A DNA stretch of 64,000 nucleotides from UBA1361 sp041656375 (GTDB lineage: Bacteria > Bacillota_I > Bacilli_A > RFN20 > CAG-826), in the NCBI GenBank assembly GCA_964410505.1, contig CAYPGR010000003.1:1-64000 (forward strand). The letters run 5' to 3'. The notes under the pieces were generated by a model. It was not told where the DNA came from and made no database searches. It was given only the letters and a program-made list of their open reading frames with translations. Each line of letters opens with the position of its first letter. Position 1 is the stretch's first letter. A program made the translations under genes and the position numbers. Below are positions 7,352-15,820 of this stretch, one piece after another.

Positions 7352-8542
7352 ATGGCCAAAGTTGAGTTAGTTGGAATCCACAAACTTTATGAAGGTAACA
7401 AAAAATACTCTGTTACCGATTTTGATTTGAAAATCGAAGAAAAAGAATTTATTGTTTTTGTCGGCCCTTCTGGGTGCGGCAAATCCACCACCTTACGGAT
7501 GATTGCGGGACTTGAAGATATTACAAGTGGCAGTCTTTATATCGATGGCGTCCTTGTTAATGACTTACCGCCAAAAGATCGCGGCATTGCAATGGTCTTC
7601 CAAAGTTATGCGCTTTATCCCCATATGACCGTTTATGACAACATGGCATTTGGGTTAAAAATTCAACGCCTTCCCAAAGAAGAAATAAAAGCTCGCGTTC
7701 ATGAAGCAGCCCGCATTCTTGAAATTGAACACTATCTTAATCGCAAACCCCGTTCACTATCCGGTGGGGAACGGCAACGGGTCGCCCTTGGTCGCGCCAT
7801 CGTTCGCCAAACCCAAGTCGTCTTAATGGACGAACCACTAAGTAACTTAGACGCTAAACTACGGGTCCAAATGCGTAGTGAAATTATTCGTCTTCATGAA
7901 ACATTAGGTAGCACCACCATCTACGTAACCCATGACCAAACCGAAGCCATGACGATGGCCACACGGATTGTTGTCATGAAAGATGGCTTTGTCCAACAAG
8001 TCGGAACCCCGATTGATATTTATCACAATCCTGCTAACCTATTTGTCGCCAGCTTTATTGGATCGCCACCGATGAACTTCTTTAACGTCATCGTCAAAGA
8101 AGATGGTCTTGCTTTCTTCCATCATGAAAAAACTGAAGATGGTGAAGGACAAAGACGTGTGATGGATAAGACTTTAGCGATTCCAGAATTACTCCTTAAA
8201 AAACTCAAACCTTATATTGGCAAACATATCGTCTTTGGTGTCCGTCCTGAAAACATTCACTACCTATCAAGCGAATCTGGGCGTGAGTTCAATGCCTTTG
8301 AACAACTAATCCAAGTTGAAATTGCAGAGTTATTGGGTAATGAATATGTTGTTCACACGAAATTATTTGGACAAAAAATGATTGCAAAATTGCTGGTTGA
8401 TCCCGCGAATGCCATTCATATTGGTGCAAAATTAAACTTGGTCATCGACTTCAATCGGGTCGCATTCTTCAATGTGAATACCCCAGAAGAAATCGAATCA
8501 ATTCCTCATGCCGAACGTAATAAACGCATCATCTTAAAGTAA
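7352..8542 (+). CDS. msmX: MsmX/MalK/UgpC-type sugar ABC transporter ATPase
   Basis: 396 aa from the ATG at 7352, which has AAAGGAG upstream; an in-frame ATG at 7313 is too long and has no ribosome site. It powers carbohydrate import from the cytosolic side. Walker A GPSGCGKST is at 38-46, the Q-loop Gln at 84, signature LSGGE at 136-140, Walker B VVLMDE at 157-161, and the switch His at 194. The C-terminal about 150 residues are the TOBE/OB regulatory domain of the CUT1 class. In Firmicutes one such ATPase often serves several sugar importers. Here the gene has its own promoter and terminator directly before the binding protein and permease genes. Confidence 0.93.
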   Translation: MAKVELVGIHKLYEGNKKYSVTDFDLKIEEKEFIVFVGPSGCGKSTTLRMIAGLEDITSGSLYIDGVLVNDLPPKDRGIAMVFQSYALYPHMTVYDNMAFGLKIQRLPKEEIKARVHEAARILEIEHYLNRKPRSLSGGERQRVALGRAIVRQTQVVLMDEPLSNLDAKLRVQMRSEIIRLHETLGSTTIYVTHDQTEAMTMATRIVVMKDGFVQQVGTPIDIYHNPANLFVASFIGSPPMNFFNVIVKEDGLAFFHHEKTEDGEGQRRVMDKTLAIPELLLKKLKPYIGKHIVFGVRPENIHYLSSESGREFNAFEQLIQVEIAELLGNEYVVHTKLFGQKMIAKLLVDPANAIHIGAKLNLVIDFNRVAFFNVNTPEEIESIPHAERNKRIILK

Positions 8543-8567
8543 TTATTACCGATTAAGAATATTTCGA

Positions 8568-8592
8568 AAGCCTCGTTAAGCGGGGCTTTTTT
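8568..8592 (+). terminator. Terminator after the ATPase gene
   Basis: AAGCCTCG (8568-8575) pairs with CGGGGCTT (8581-8588), one G-U pair, loop TTAAG, followed by six T residues. Confidence 0.88.
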
Positions 8593-8633
8593 GATTATAA
8601 ATCAAAGAAAGAGCGAAAGTCTCCATTTTTTAT

Positions 8634-8698
8634 TTGTCAATTCGGTAAATAGCATTTATAATGAATATGTCTAAACTTAAATATGGAAGCGCTAAACA
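8634..8698 (+). promoter_or_regulatory. Promoter and LacI-type operator of the maltodextrin operon
   Basis: TTGTCA (8634-8639), 17 nt, TATAAT (8657-8662) is a near-consensus sigma-A promoter with a start near 8669. In the early leader, TGGAAGCGCTAAACA (8684-8698) has the AGCGCT core and flanks of a CcpA/MalR-family operator, with one extra base against the 14-nt CRE consensus. A repressor bound there would block elongation as a roadblock. The proteins binding it are not in the window. Confidence 0.65.
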
Positions 8699-8749
8699 CT
8701 CATTAAATAATTGTTTCGTTTCCAATAAAAACATAGGAAAGGAGAATTT

Positions 8750-10042
8750 ATGTTTAAACACAAACGCGTTGCGTTGATGCTTGCCGGCCTTTTCATGATT
8801 GCCGGATGTACCCCAGCGGGTTCAAGTTCCGAAACCGGTAGTAATCCAGACAGTTCTACCACTTCGACTTCAACAAGCACAACAAAACAAAGAGTCAGAC
8901 TTCAAGTGTGGGGTCCCAAACAAGAACAAGCCCTCTACACGAAACATGCGGCCGAGTTTCAAGCTTTAAACCCCCAAATCGAATTCAAAGTCGATTATGG
9001 CGATGTCGGTGAACCCGATGCCGCAAAAAATGTTCTCGCAGACGTGTCAACCGCTGCCGACGTTTTCTTTTATCCTGATGATCAAATCGCTGTTATGGCC
9101 AATAAAGGCGTCTTAGCACCTTTACCTGTCGGCTATAAAAATAAAATCATTGCCCGGGATACTGCACCAGCCGTTAGCGCCGCAACCTTTGATGGTGACG
9201 GTGAAATGTATGGTTTCCCAGTTTCTTCTGACAATGGCTATTTTCTCGTTTACAATAAGAAATTCTTCACTGAAAATGATGTTAAAACGTTAGAAGGCAT
9301 TCTTGCTAAAGTTGATGCCAATCACCAATTTGCACTCGACATGGGCAATGGTTACTACTCAACATCCTTCATTCAATACATTAGCGACATCAGTTACAAT
9401 CCAGTCACTGAATTACATCAAACAAACTTTAATAACCAAGCGTCACATGATGCTCTCCAAGCAATTGCGAACTTAATCCGCCCACTTAAAAACAAAGGTT
9501 TCTTATCAGAAGACTTTAATGGTGCGGCCCTTGATGATTTAAGTGACGCGAATAATAACGCCGTTATCGCTGGCGTCACCGGTCACTGGAATACAAACAA
9601 GTTAATCGAAATCCTTGGTGATGACCTTGGCACAGCCAAACTTCCAACCTTTAAAGATATCAACAACGTTGATGTCCAAATGGGATCCTTCATCGGGTCT
9701 AAACTTGTTGGTGTTAAATCAAGTAGTAATAATTTAGCCTACGCGATGGCGTTTGCTGACTATATTACCAACGAAGCCGCGCAAATTTCACGTTTTGAAT
9801 TAAACGGCTGGGGACCAAGTAATACCGAAGCGCTAAAAGATGAAGGCGTTGCGGCAAACCCAGGTCTTTCCGCTTTAACCGCTCAGGCCCCTTATGCGAT
9901 TCCCCAAGGAAAATCAGTTGGTGGTTTATTCTGGAGTAACGCTGGCACCCTCGGGACCTTCATCCTTGACGGTCCAACAGAGACCGGTCCACAAACCTTA
10001 CAAGACGCTCTTGATCAATTCGTGATTGCAATCACACAATAA
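8750..10042 (+). CDS. Maltodextrin-binding lipoprotein (MalE/family 1 solute-binding protein)
   Basis: 430 aa. Lipobox MIAGC (Cys20), then a Ser/Thr-rich linker (about 25-45) and a two-lobed periplasmic-binding fold starting VRLQVWGPKQEQALYTKHAAE, typical of CUT1 sugar receptors. It captures maltodextrins outside the membrane and hands them to the permease pair encoded next. Trp-rich stretches such as GHWNT and NGWGPS fit sugar stacking. Ribosome site AAAGGAG. A strong hairpin just past the stop probably makes this gene more abundant than the permeases. The substrate is assigned from the downstream alpha-amylase, MalQ and pullulanase genes; a different alpha-glucan oligosaccharide is possible. 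Confidence 0.9.
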   Translation: MFKHKRVALMLAGLFMIAGCTPAGSSSETGSNPDSSTTSTSTSTTKQRVRLQVWGPKQEQALYTKHAAEFQALNPQIEFKVDYGDVGEPDAAKNVLADVSTAADVFFYPDDQIAVMANKGVLAPLPVGYKNKIIARDTAPAVSAATFDGDGEMYGFPVSSDNGYFLVYNKKFFTENDVKTLEGILAKVDANHQFALDMGNGYYSTSFIQYISDISYNPVTELHQTNFNNQASHDALQAIANLIRPLKNKGFLSEDFNGAALDDLSDANNNAVIAGVTGHWNTNKLIEILGDDLGTAKLPTFKDINNVDVQMGSFIGSKLVGVKSSSNNLAYAMAFADYITNEAAQISRFELNGWGPSNTEALKDEGVAANPGLSALTAQAPYAIPQGKSVGGLFWSNAGTLGTFILDGPTETGPQTLQDALDQFVIAITQ

Positions 10043-10078
10043 TATAAATAATTCTTATTTACTCTAAGATTTTTAAGT

Positions 10079-10104
10079 GAGAGCCAGCCCTCGCTGGCTC
10101 TCTT
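10079..10104 (+). terminator. Intra-operon hairpin between binding protein and permease genes
   Basis: A perfect 10-bp stem GAGAGCCAGC/GCTGGCTCTC with loop CCTC is followed only by TTAT, not a long T-run. It is placed for partial termination or 3'-end stabilisation, giving excess binding protein over the permeases. Confidence 0.7.
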
Positions 10105-10128
10105 ATCTTCAAGAAATGAGGCCCCATT

Positions 10129-11766
10129 ATGCATCCCAAAAAAAATAGATTTTTCGATTTAGGGAATTCGTTCCTAAATTGGTTTGTTAAATTCATGACG
10201 ACGTTGCTATTTGCCGTTCTTCGGTTTTTTAAAAAGACCGGGATAGCGATTGCTAATGTATTCATTAATTTATACAAATTGGTGACAAACTTTTTCATCA
10301 AAACATATAAACACTTTGTTTATGGCGGATGGCGCACAAAAGTAACCCATTTTATTATGGGTAGTGGCCATATGCTATTGGCGCGGCCGATTAAAGGGTT
10401 CATCTACTTAGCAACCCAAGTCGGCTATTTTATTTATATGTTTGTCCCAAAAGGTGGAATATATTGGCTTACTAAATTCCAAACCTTGGGTACCGTCGCC
10501 GTTGAGTATATAGCCGAATGTACCCAAATCCCCCCTGTTCCCGTTGAACAATGTGATCCGGATTTTATCACTTATTCCAAACCTGTATATAAAGATAATT
10601 CGATGTTGATCATGCTTTTTGGGGTCGCCACCATCATTATTACGGTTCTCTTCTTAGTCCTTTACTTCATGCAAGCAAAAGGTACCTATCAAGCAGAGAA
10701 AAAATATATTGAGGCTAAAGCTGCTCATCGGAAAGTCATGGTTGATGAACACGGTAATCAAGTAAATGTTGGTCGTTTTAAAAATCCGTTACCAACCATT
10801 GGTGATGAATTAAAATCCCTTTTAAATAATCGTTTCCACTTTACCACTCTCGCAATCCCGACATTAACGATATCGGTATTCACGGTGTTGCCGCTTGTCT
10901 TTATGATTTTGCTTGCTTTTACAAACTTCAATCGTGATTTTGGTCCACCGAACAAACTCTTTGGTTGGGTTGGACTTGATACCTTTAAAAATCTATTCTC
11001 ATCATCAGGTACAAATACCTTTGGTCAAGCCCTGGGCGCCATCATTCAATGGACCTTCATCTGGGCCTTCTTTGCAACCTTCACAAACTATATCTTCGGA
11101 CTTATCTTGGCGATGATTATTAATCGTCGTTCGATTCGTGCGAAGAAAGTGTGGCGAACAATCTTTGTAATATCGATCGCGGTCCCGCAATTTGTTACCT
11201 TACTTTTGATGAGTCAATTATTAAAAGATAATGGACCACTTAACCATACCTTGATTGACTTGGGCATCATCGATGAATCAATTAAATTCTTAACCGATCC
11301 GACCCTTGCTAAAGTAACCGTCATTTTAGTTAACATTTGGGTCGGGGTTCCTTATACGATGCTTATTACCTCTGGGATCTTAATGAATATCCCTAGTGAC
11401 CTATACGAATCCGCTCGCATTGATGGTGCGGGGCCCGTCCGTCAGTTCACCAAAATTACCCTTCCTTATATGTTATTCGTCACTGGACCTTATTTAATCA
11501 CCCAGTTTATTGGTAACATTAATAACTTTAACGTGATTTTCTTCTTAACCCAAGGTGGTCCTTCAACTGGTCAATACGGCCAAGCAACCTACGGCCATAC
11601 TGACATCTTAATTACGTGGTTATTCAGTCTCACCGTTGGTGGGGACCGTAATGAATATGCCATTGGTAGTGCGCTTGGTATCTTTATCTTCATCATTAGT
11701 GCGACGATAACCTTAGTCTTATACTCCCGCACTTCAGCAGCTCAAAACGAAGGAGACTTTGCTTAA
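10129..11766 (+). CDS. malF: MalF-like maltodextrin ABC permease with long N-terminal extension
   Basis: 545 aa, about 100 longer than usual Firmicutes CUT1 MalF proteins. Residues 1-230 hold hydrophobic segments near 20-60 and 85-125, a Cys-containing outside loop (AECTQIPPVPVEQCD), another helix (about 158-182), and a charged cytosolic stretch before the core. The core (about 240-545) is the six-helix transport domain. The EAA loop YESARIDGAGPVRQFTKITLP, near residue 425, docks the ATPase. With the 11768 gene it forms the membrane channel for maltodextrins. The ATG at 10129 has GAAATGAGG-type spacing upstream, a modest ribosome site. The operon continues with a 1-nt gap to the next start. 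Confidence 0.9.
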   Translation: MHPKKNRFFDLGNSFLNWFVKFMTTLLFAVLRFFKKTGIAIANVFINLYKLVTNFFIKTYKHFVYGGWRTKVTHFIMGSGHMLLARPIKGFIYLATQVGYFIYMFVPKGGIYWLTKFQTLGTVAVEYIAECTQIPPVPVEQCDPDFITYSKPVYKDNSMLIMLFGVATIIITVLFLVLYFMQAKGTYQAEKKYIEAKAAHRKVMVDEHGNQVNVGRFKNPLPTIGDELKSLLNNRFHFTTLAIPTLTISVFTVLPLVFMILLAFTNFNRDFGPPNKLFGWVGLDTFKNLFSSSGTNTFGQALGAIIQWTFIWAFFATFTNYIFGLILAMIINRRSIRAKKVWRTIFVISIAVPQFVTLLLMSQLLKDNGPLNHTLIDLGIIDESIKFLTDPTLAKVTVILVNIWVGVPYTMLITSGILMNIPSDLYESARIDGAGPVRQFTKITLPYMLFVTGPYLITQFIGNINNFNVIFFLTQGGPSTGQYGQATYGHTDILITWLFSLTVGGDRNEYAIGSALGIFIFIISATITLVLYSRTSAAQNEGDFA

Positions 11767-11767
11767 T

Positions 11768-12703
11768 ATGGAACAAGTAGTACATACCCCAGCCAAAACC
11801 AAAAAACCAAGTATCTTTAAAAATCAACGTTATACACGCCGGATGGTTGATACTCTGCTTTATATCTTATTAATCATCCTTTGTGTGATCTGGATATTCC
11901 CGATTGTATGGCTCATTGCCAATGCCTTACGGGGCGAATCAACCGGGCCAGTTCGCTATTTGTTTCCGCGCGAAATCACCTTTACTAACTTTAGAACCCT
12001 CTTTACAGATCCAGACATTCCCTATTTAAAATGGTTTACAAATACCCTTATTATTGCCACCTCGACAAGTGTCATTTCCACCATCATTGTCCTTTTAACA
12101 AGTTACACCTTTAGTCGCCTCAACTTCAAGGGCCGCAAAGGCATTATGAAGTTACTCATGATTTTAGGGATGTTCCCTGGCTTTATGTCGATGATTGCGA
12201 TTTATTACATTCTCAAGGCATTCGGACTTTTACCAAATGAACTTAATCCTCGGGTCCCCGTATCGAATTATCTCATTAGTTTGATTCTTGTCGGCACGAG
12301 CGGGGCAGCCATGGGCTATCTCGTCAGCAAAGGTTACTTTGATACGATTAGTAAATCAATTGACGAAGCCGCCGAGATTGACGGGGCGAATAAAGCCCAA
12401 ATCTTTTGGCATATTATCTTGCCACTTTCGAAACCAATCGTCATTTTCACCGCCTTAACCTCCTTTATGGGGCCATGGGGTGATTATATCTTTGTCGAAA
12501 CAATCGCGAAAGGTCGCTTTGAAGCCTGGAACGTCGCACGTGGTCTTTATAGTATGATTAACGGCGGTCAAGAACGGATTGGTAAATATTTTACCCTCTT
12601 CTGTGCGGGATCAGTCTTAATCTCGATTCCGATTACCGGATTATTTATCTTTATGCAAAAATACTATGTAAGTGGTGTTACCGGTGGAGCGGTGAAAGGT
12701 TAA
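11768..12703 (+). CDS. malG: MalG-like maltodextrin ABC permease
   Basis: 311 aa. I use ATG 11768, one base after the malF stop, because AAGGAGA (11750-11756) is 11 nt upstream; an in-frame TTG at 11759 would be only 2 nt from it. Six hydrophobic helices are preceded by a short basic N-terminus. The EAA motif DEAAEIDGANKAQIFWHIILP (about 199-219) is the contact with the ATPase. It pairs with MalF in the CUT1 importer. The following gene starts one base after its stop codon, so translation is tightly coupled. Confidence 0.93.
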   Translation: MEQVVHTPAKTKKPSIFKNQRYTRRMVDTLLYILLIILCVIWIFPIVWLIANALRGESTGPVRYLFPREITFTNFRTLFTDPDIPYLKWFTNTLIIATSTSVISTIIVLLTSYTFSRLNFKGRKGIMKLLMILGMFPGFMSMIAIYYILKAFGLLPNELNPRVPVSNYLISLILVGTSGAAMGYLVSKGYFDTISKSIDEAAEIDGANKAQIFWHIILPLSKPIVIFTALTSFMGPWGDYIFVETIAKGRFEAWNVARGLYSMINGGQERIGKYFTLFCAGSVLISIPITGLFIFMQKYYVSGVTGGAVKG

Positions 12704-12704
12704 T

Positions 12705-14345
12705 ATGCATGGTTTTAACACAAAACGTGCGTTATTTCTCCTTATTCCGCTTTTAATGATGGCAAGTTGCAAACCAGTCGTGAGCAGTGAATCTAGTGAT
12801 ACCCTCACGAGCACGCCAAGTGAGAGCAGTGAATCAAGCGAAATCACGCCCCCTACTGATTACGATATCGACCCCACCATCACCAATGAAAGTGGCGGCG
12901 TCTATTACGAAATTTTCGTTCGCTCATTTGCGGATTCAAATGGGGACCAAAAAGGAGACTTAAAAGGGATTGAAAATAAAATTCCTTATTTAGCAGATCT
13001 CGGGGTCAGCGGTATTTGGTTAACGCCAATTAATCCCTCGCCCAGTTATCATGGTTATGATGTCACCGACTATAAAGACATCCATCAAGACTTTGGGACA
13101 TTAAGTGACTTTGATAGTCTGATCCAAACTGCCAATGATCATCACATTAATATCATTCTTGATTTAGTCCTTAACCATTCCTCGAATTCCCATCCTTGGT
13201 TTCTTGAAGGAAAAGAAAACTTCCGCACCAACAACTACTCAAAAGACGATCCTTATAATAAAGCGAATTGGTACAACTTTATGTGGGATAACGGTCAAGT
13301 CGTCACGGATGACGGAACTTTTGGCAGTCATATGCCCGAACTACAACTTGATAATATTGCCGTCCGTGAAGAAATTGAAAGCATCGTTAAATTTTGGATG
13401 GACCGCGGGGTCAAAGGTTTCCGCCTTGATGCCGCGAGTCACTTCTATGATAATGCGACCGAAAACATCAACTTTTTAAACTGGTTTACCGGTGTTGTCA
13501 AAGCCGAACGCGCTGATGCCTATATCGTGGCAGAAGCTTATATTACCTCGTTTAACCAACAAAAAGTCTATTATAGCGGGGTCGAATCCCTCTTTAACTT
13601 CTCGGGTGCCGATGTCAATGGTTATATCATTGATAAGATTACAAGCCGCAATGGCGCGACCATTGCCTATCAAATTGCGAAAAACTATAGCGATATGTTT
13701 GAAATCAATGACAGTGGCCTGATGGCAATGTTTTTAAGTAATCATGACATGGACCGCTCAAGTCAAATGTTTCTTTTTGACTATGAAGAACGACAAAAAG
13801 TAGCCGCAAGTATTTATTTATTAACGCCTGGAGTGCCTTTCCTCTATTACGGTGAAGAAATCGCACTCAAGGGTAGCCGGATGACGAATCAAACTGACGC
13901 GAATCGGCGGCTCCCCATGATTTGGCAAAAAACAAATGATACGGAACGGACGGGACTTCCGCCCCTGACTGACTATCCAATGAGTCAACAAGTCAAAGAC
14001 GGCGTGAAAGAAGGTCTTGAAACCCCGTTTAGTCTCCTAAACCACTACAAAAAAGTCATCAGTGTTCGTAATAGTTATCCATGGATTAAAGAAGCACGCG
14101 TTTTAAACATTGGTTTAAACAATAATGCTTTTACGAGTTTGAAGCTAATCGAACATAAAGGTGAAAACTTTATCCATGTCATCCATAACTTGCAAAACGT
14201 CACTCAAACCGTTGATTTAACGCGGTTTATCGACGATGAAATGATGATTAAACACGACTTATATTCAGTCGGAACAAGAGCCACCTTGGAAAATGGCATC
14301 TTAACACTTGCGCCTTATAGCAGTGTCGTCTTAGAAAGGAAGTAA
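12705..14345 (+). CDS. Lipoprotein alpha-amylase, GH13
   Basis: 546 aa. Lipobox MMASC (Cys22), Ser/Glu-rich linker to about 55, then a GH13 TIM barrel beginning GVYYEIFVRSFADSNGD. The four conserved regions are present: DLVLNH (about 152-157), GFRLDAASH with nucleophile Asp (about 242), VAEAY with the acid/base Glu (about 276), and SNHD (about 344-347). It is close in style to alpha-amylases and neopullulanases that cut alpha-1,4 links. Being surface-tethered, it would work beside the ABC importer, trimming dextrins before uptake. It starts one base after malG and ends one base before malQ, inside the operon. Confidence 0.93.
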   Translation: MHGFNTKRALFLLIPLLMMASCKPVVSSESSDTLTSTPSESSESSEITPPTDYDIDPTITNESGGVYYEIFVRSFADSNGDQKGDLKGIENKIPYLADLGVSGIWLTPINPSPSYHGYDVTDYKDIHQDFGTLSDFDSLIQTANDHHINIILDLVLNHSSNSHPWFLEGKENFRTNNYSKDDPYNKANWYNFMWDNGQVVTDDGTFGSHMPELQLDNIAVREEIESIVKFWMDRGVKGFRLDAASHFYDNATENINFLNWFTGVVKAERADAYIVAEAYITSFNQQKVYYSGVESLFNFSGADVNGYIIDKITSRNGATIAYQIAKNYSDMFEINDSGLMAMFLSNHDMDRSSQMFLFDYEERQKVAASIYLLTPGVPFLYYGEEIALKGSRMTNQTDANRRLPMIWQKTNDTERTGLPPLTDYPMSQQVKDGVKEGLETPFSLLNHYKKVISVRNSYPWIKEARVLNIGLNNNAFTSLKLIEHKGENFIHVIHNLQNVTQTVDLTRFIDDEMMIKHDLYSVGTRATLENGILTLAPYSSVVLERK

Positions 14346-14346
14346 T

Positions 14347-15807
14347 ATGAAGCGCGAAGCAGGAATTCTCTTAGCTGTCTCAAGTCTCCCCGCCAAACAT
14401 GGCATTGGCGACTTCGGTCCAAGTGGCCGAACCTTTATCAAAAAAGCAAGCCGGATGGGCTTTAAATTATGGCAGATTTTACCCGTTAATCCCCTCGGTT
14501 ACGGCAACTCACCCTATCAACCATTTGGAAGTAAACCATTTGATGAACTTTATATTAGTCTAGAAATATTAGAAAAAGAAGGTCTTCTAAAAGATGTCCC
14601 CTCTTACTTTAGTCACGCTAAAAAAGTGCGCTATGATCAAGTCCGAAAGTTTAAACTCCGTTATTTGAAAAAAGCCTTTAACGCTTACCAAAAAATGGGC
14701 AAACGCGGCTTTAAATCATGGGTCAAGGCCAATGATTGGGTCTATGACTATGCTGTTTTTATCACCTTTAAGAAAGCCAACAACCTTGTGCAATGGCATT
14801 ACTGGAAGAAAGAACACCGTGACTGGATCATTGAACGTAAAGGGGCTGATTTAAAACCCTTTAAAAAAGCGATTGAATTTGAAATGTGGATGCAATATAT
14901 GGCCTATACCCAATGGCAAGATTTACGCGCTTACGCCCATCGCTACGGGATGGAGATTATCGGTGATATCCCCATTTATGTGGGCATTGATTCAATTGAT
15001 GTTTGGAAAAATAAGAAAGTCTTTCTCCTTGATGATCACGACATGCCTACCTTTGTTGGCGGTGTCCCAGGCGATTACTTTAACGCCGATGGTCAATTAT
15101 GGGGCAACCCCCTTTATGACTGGGACTATTTAGAAAAAACAAACTTTGCGTGGTGGGTCGATCGATTAGAATATTGTAGTCGCCTTTACGACTATGTCCG
15201 CATTGATCACTTCCGCGCCTTCGATTCATATTGGAAGATTCCGGCCGAAAGCACCAAGGCCACGAATGGTCACTGGGCTTACCCGCCGGGTTATCAATTA
15301 TTTGATGAAATTTATCGGAAATTACCAGATATTAAAATTATTGCTGAAGACCTTGGGGATCTACGTCCCGAAGTGCTTGAATTACGTGACCACTATAACC
15401 TTCCAGGGATGGAAATCACGCAGTTCACCTTTAATCCTTATGAAAAACGGGGCGAATGGCCACAAAATCGCTTAGTTTATCCTGGAACGCATGATAACTC
15501 GCCAATCCGTGGTTGGTTTAAATGGAAAGATAAAGCATTCTTTAAAGCAGCGAATGCCCTCCTTGATCAATTAGGATTTTATGAATTTGATAATTTCTAT
15601 GATAATTTTATTGCCTATAACATGGGCAGTGATGCCCGGTATGTGGTCTTACCAATGCAAGACATCCTTCGCTTAGGCGATGAAAGCAAAATGAATTCAC
15701 CAAGCACCATTGGCTCCCCTAACTGGGAATGGAAAATGGTTGATTTTAAAAAGTTTGATGAAGAAAGTTCATTTATGGCGTATTTAATCGATAAATATGA
15801 CCGTTAA
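14347..15807 (+). CDS. malQ: 4-alpha-glucanotransferase (amylomaltase), GH77
   Basis: 486 aa, the normal size for bacterial MalQ without extra domains. It disproportionates imported maltodextrins in the cytosol, releasing glucose and building longer chains; accordingly there is no signal peptide. GH77 landmarks are LPVNPLGYGNSPYQ, GDIPIYVGIDS, VRIDHFRAFDSYW (nucleophile Asp), AEDLGD (acid/base Glu) and YPGTHDN. AAAGGAAG precedes the ATG. Stop and next start lie 13 nt apart, with the ribosome site of the pullulanase inside this gene's end. Confidence 0.95.
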   Translation: MKREAGILLAVSSLPAKHGIGDFGPSGRTFIKKASRMGFKLWQILPVNPLGYGNSPYQPFGSKPFDELYISLEILEKEGLLKDVPSYFSHAKKVRYDQVRKFKLRYLKKAFNAYQKMGKRGFKSWVKANDWVYDYAVFITFKKANNLVQWHYWKKEHRDWIIERKGADLKPFKKAIEFEMWMQYMAYTQWQDLRAYAHRYGMEIIGDIPIYVGIDSIDVWKNKKVFLLDDHDMPTFVGGVPGDYFNADGQLWGNPLYDWDYLEKTNFAWWVDRLEYCSRLYDYVRIDHFRAFDSYWKIPAESTKATNGHWAYPPGYQLFDEIYRKLPDIKIIAEDLGDLRPEVLELRDHYNLPGMEITQFTFNPYEKRGEWPQNRLVYPGTHDNSPIRGWFKWKDKAFFKAANALLDQLGFYEFDNFYDNFIAYNMGSDARYVVLPMQDILRLGDESKMNSPSTIGSPNWEWKMVDFKKFDEESSFMAYLIDKYDR

Positions 15808-15820
15808 GAAAGGAGACCAT

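Noticed and set aside
11759..11767. TTG start for malG overlapping malF
   Set aside because: The ribosome site would be only 2 nt away; ATG 11768 has normal spacing.
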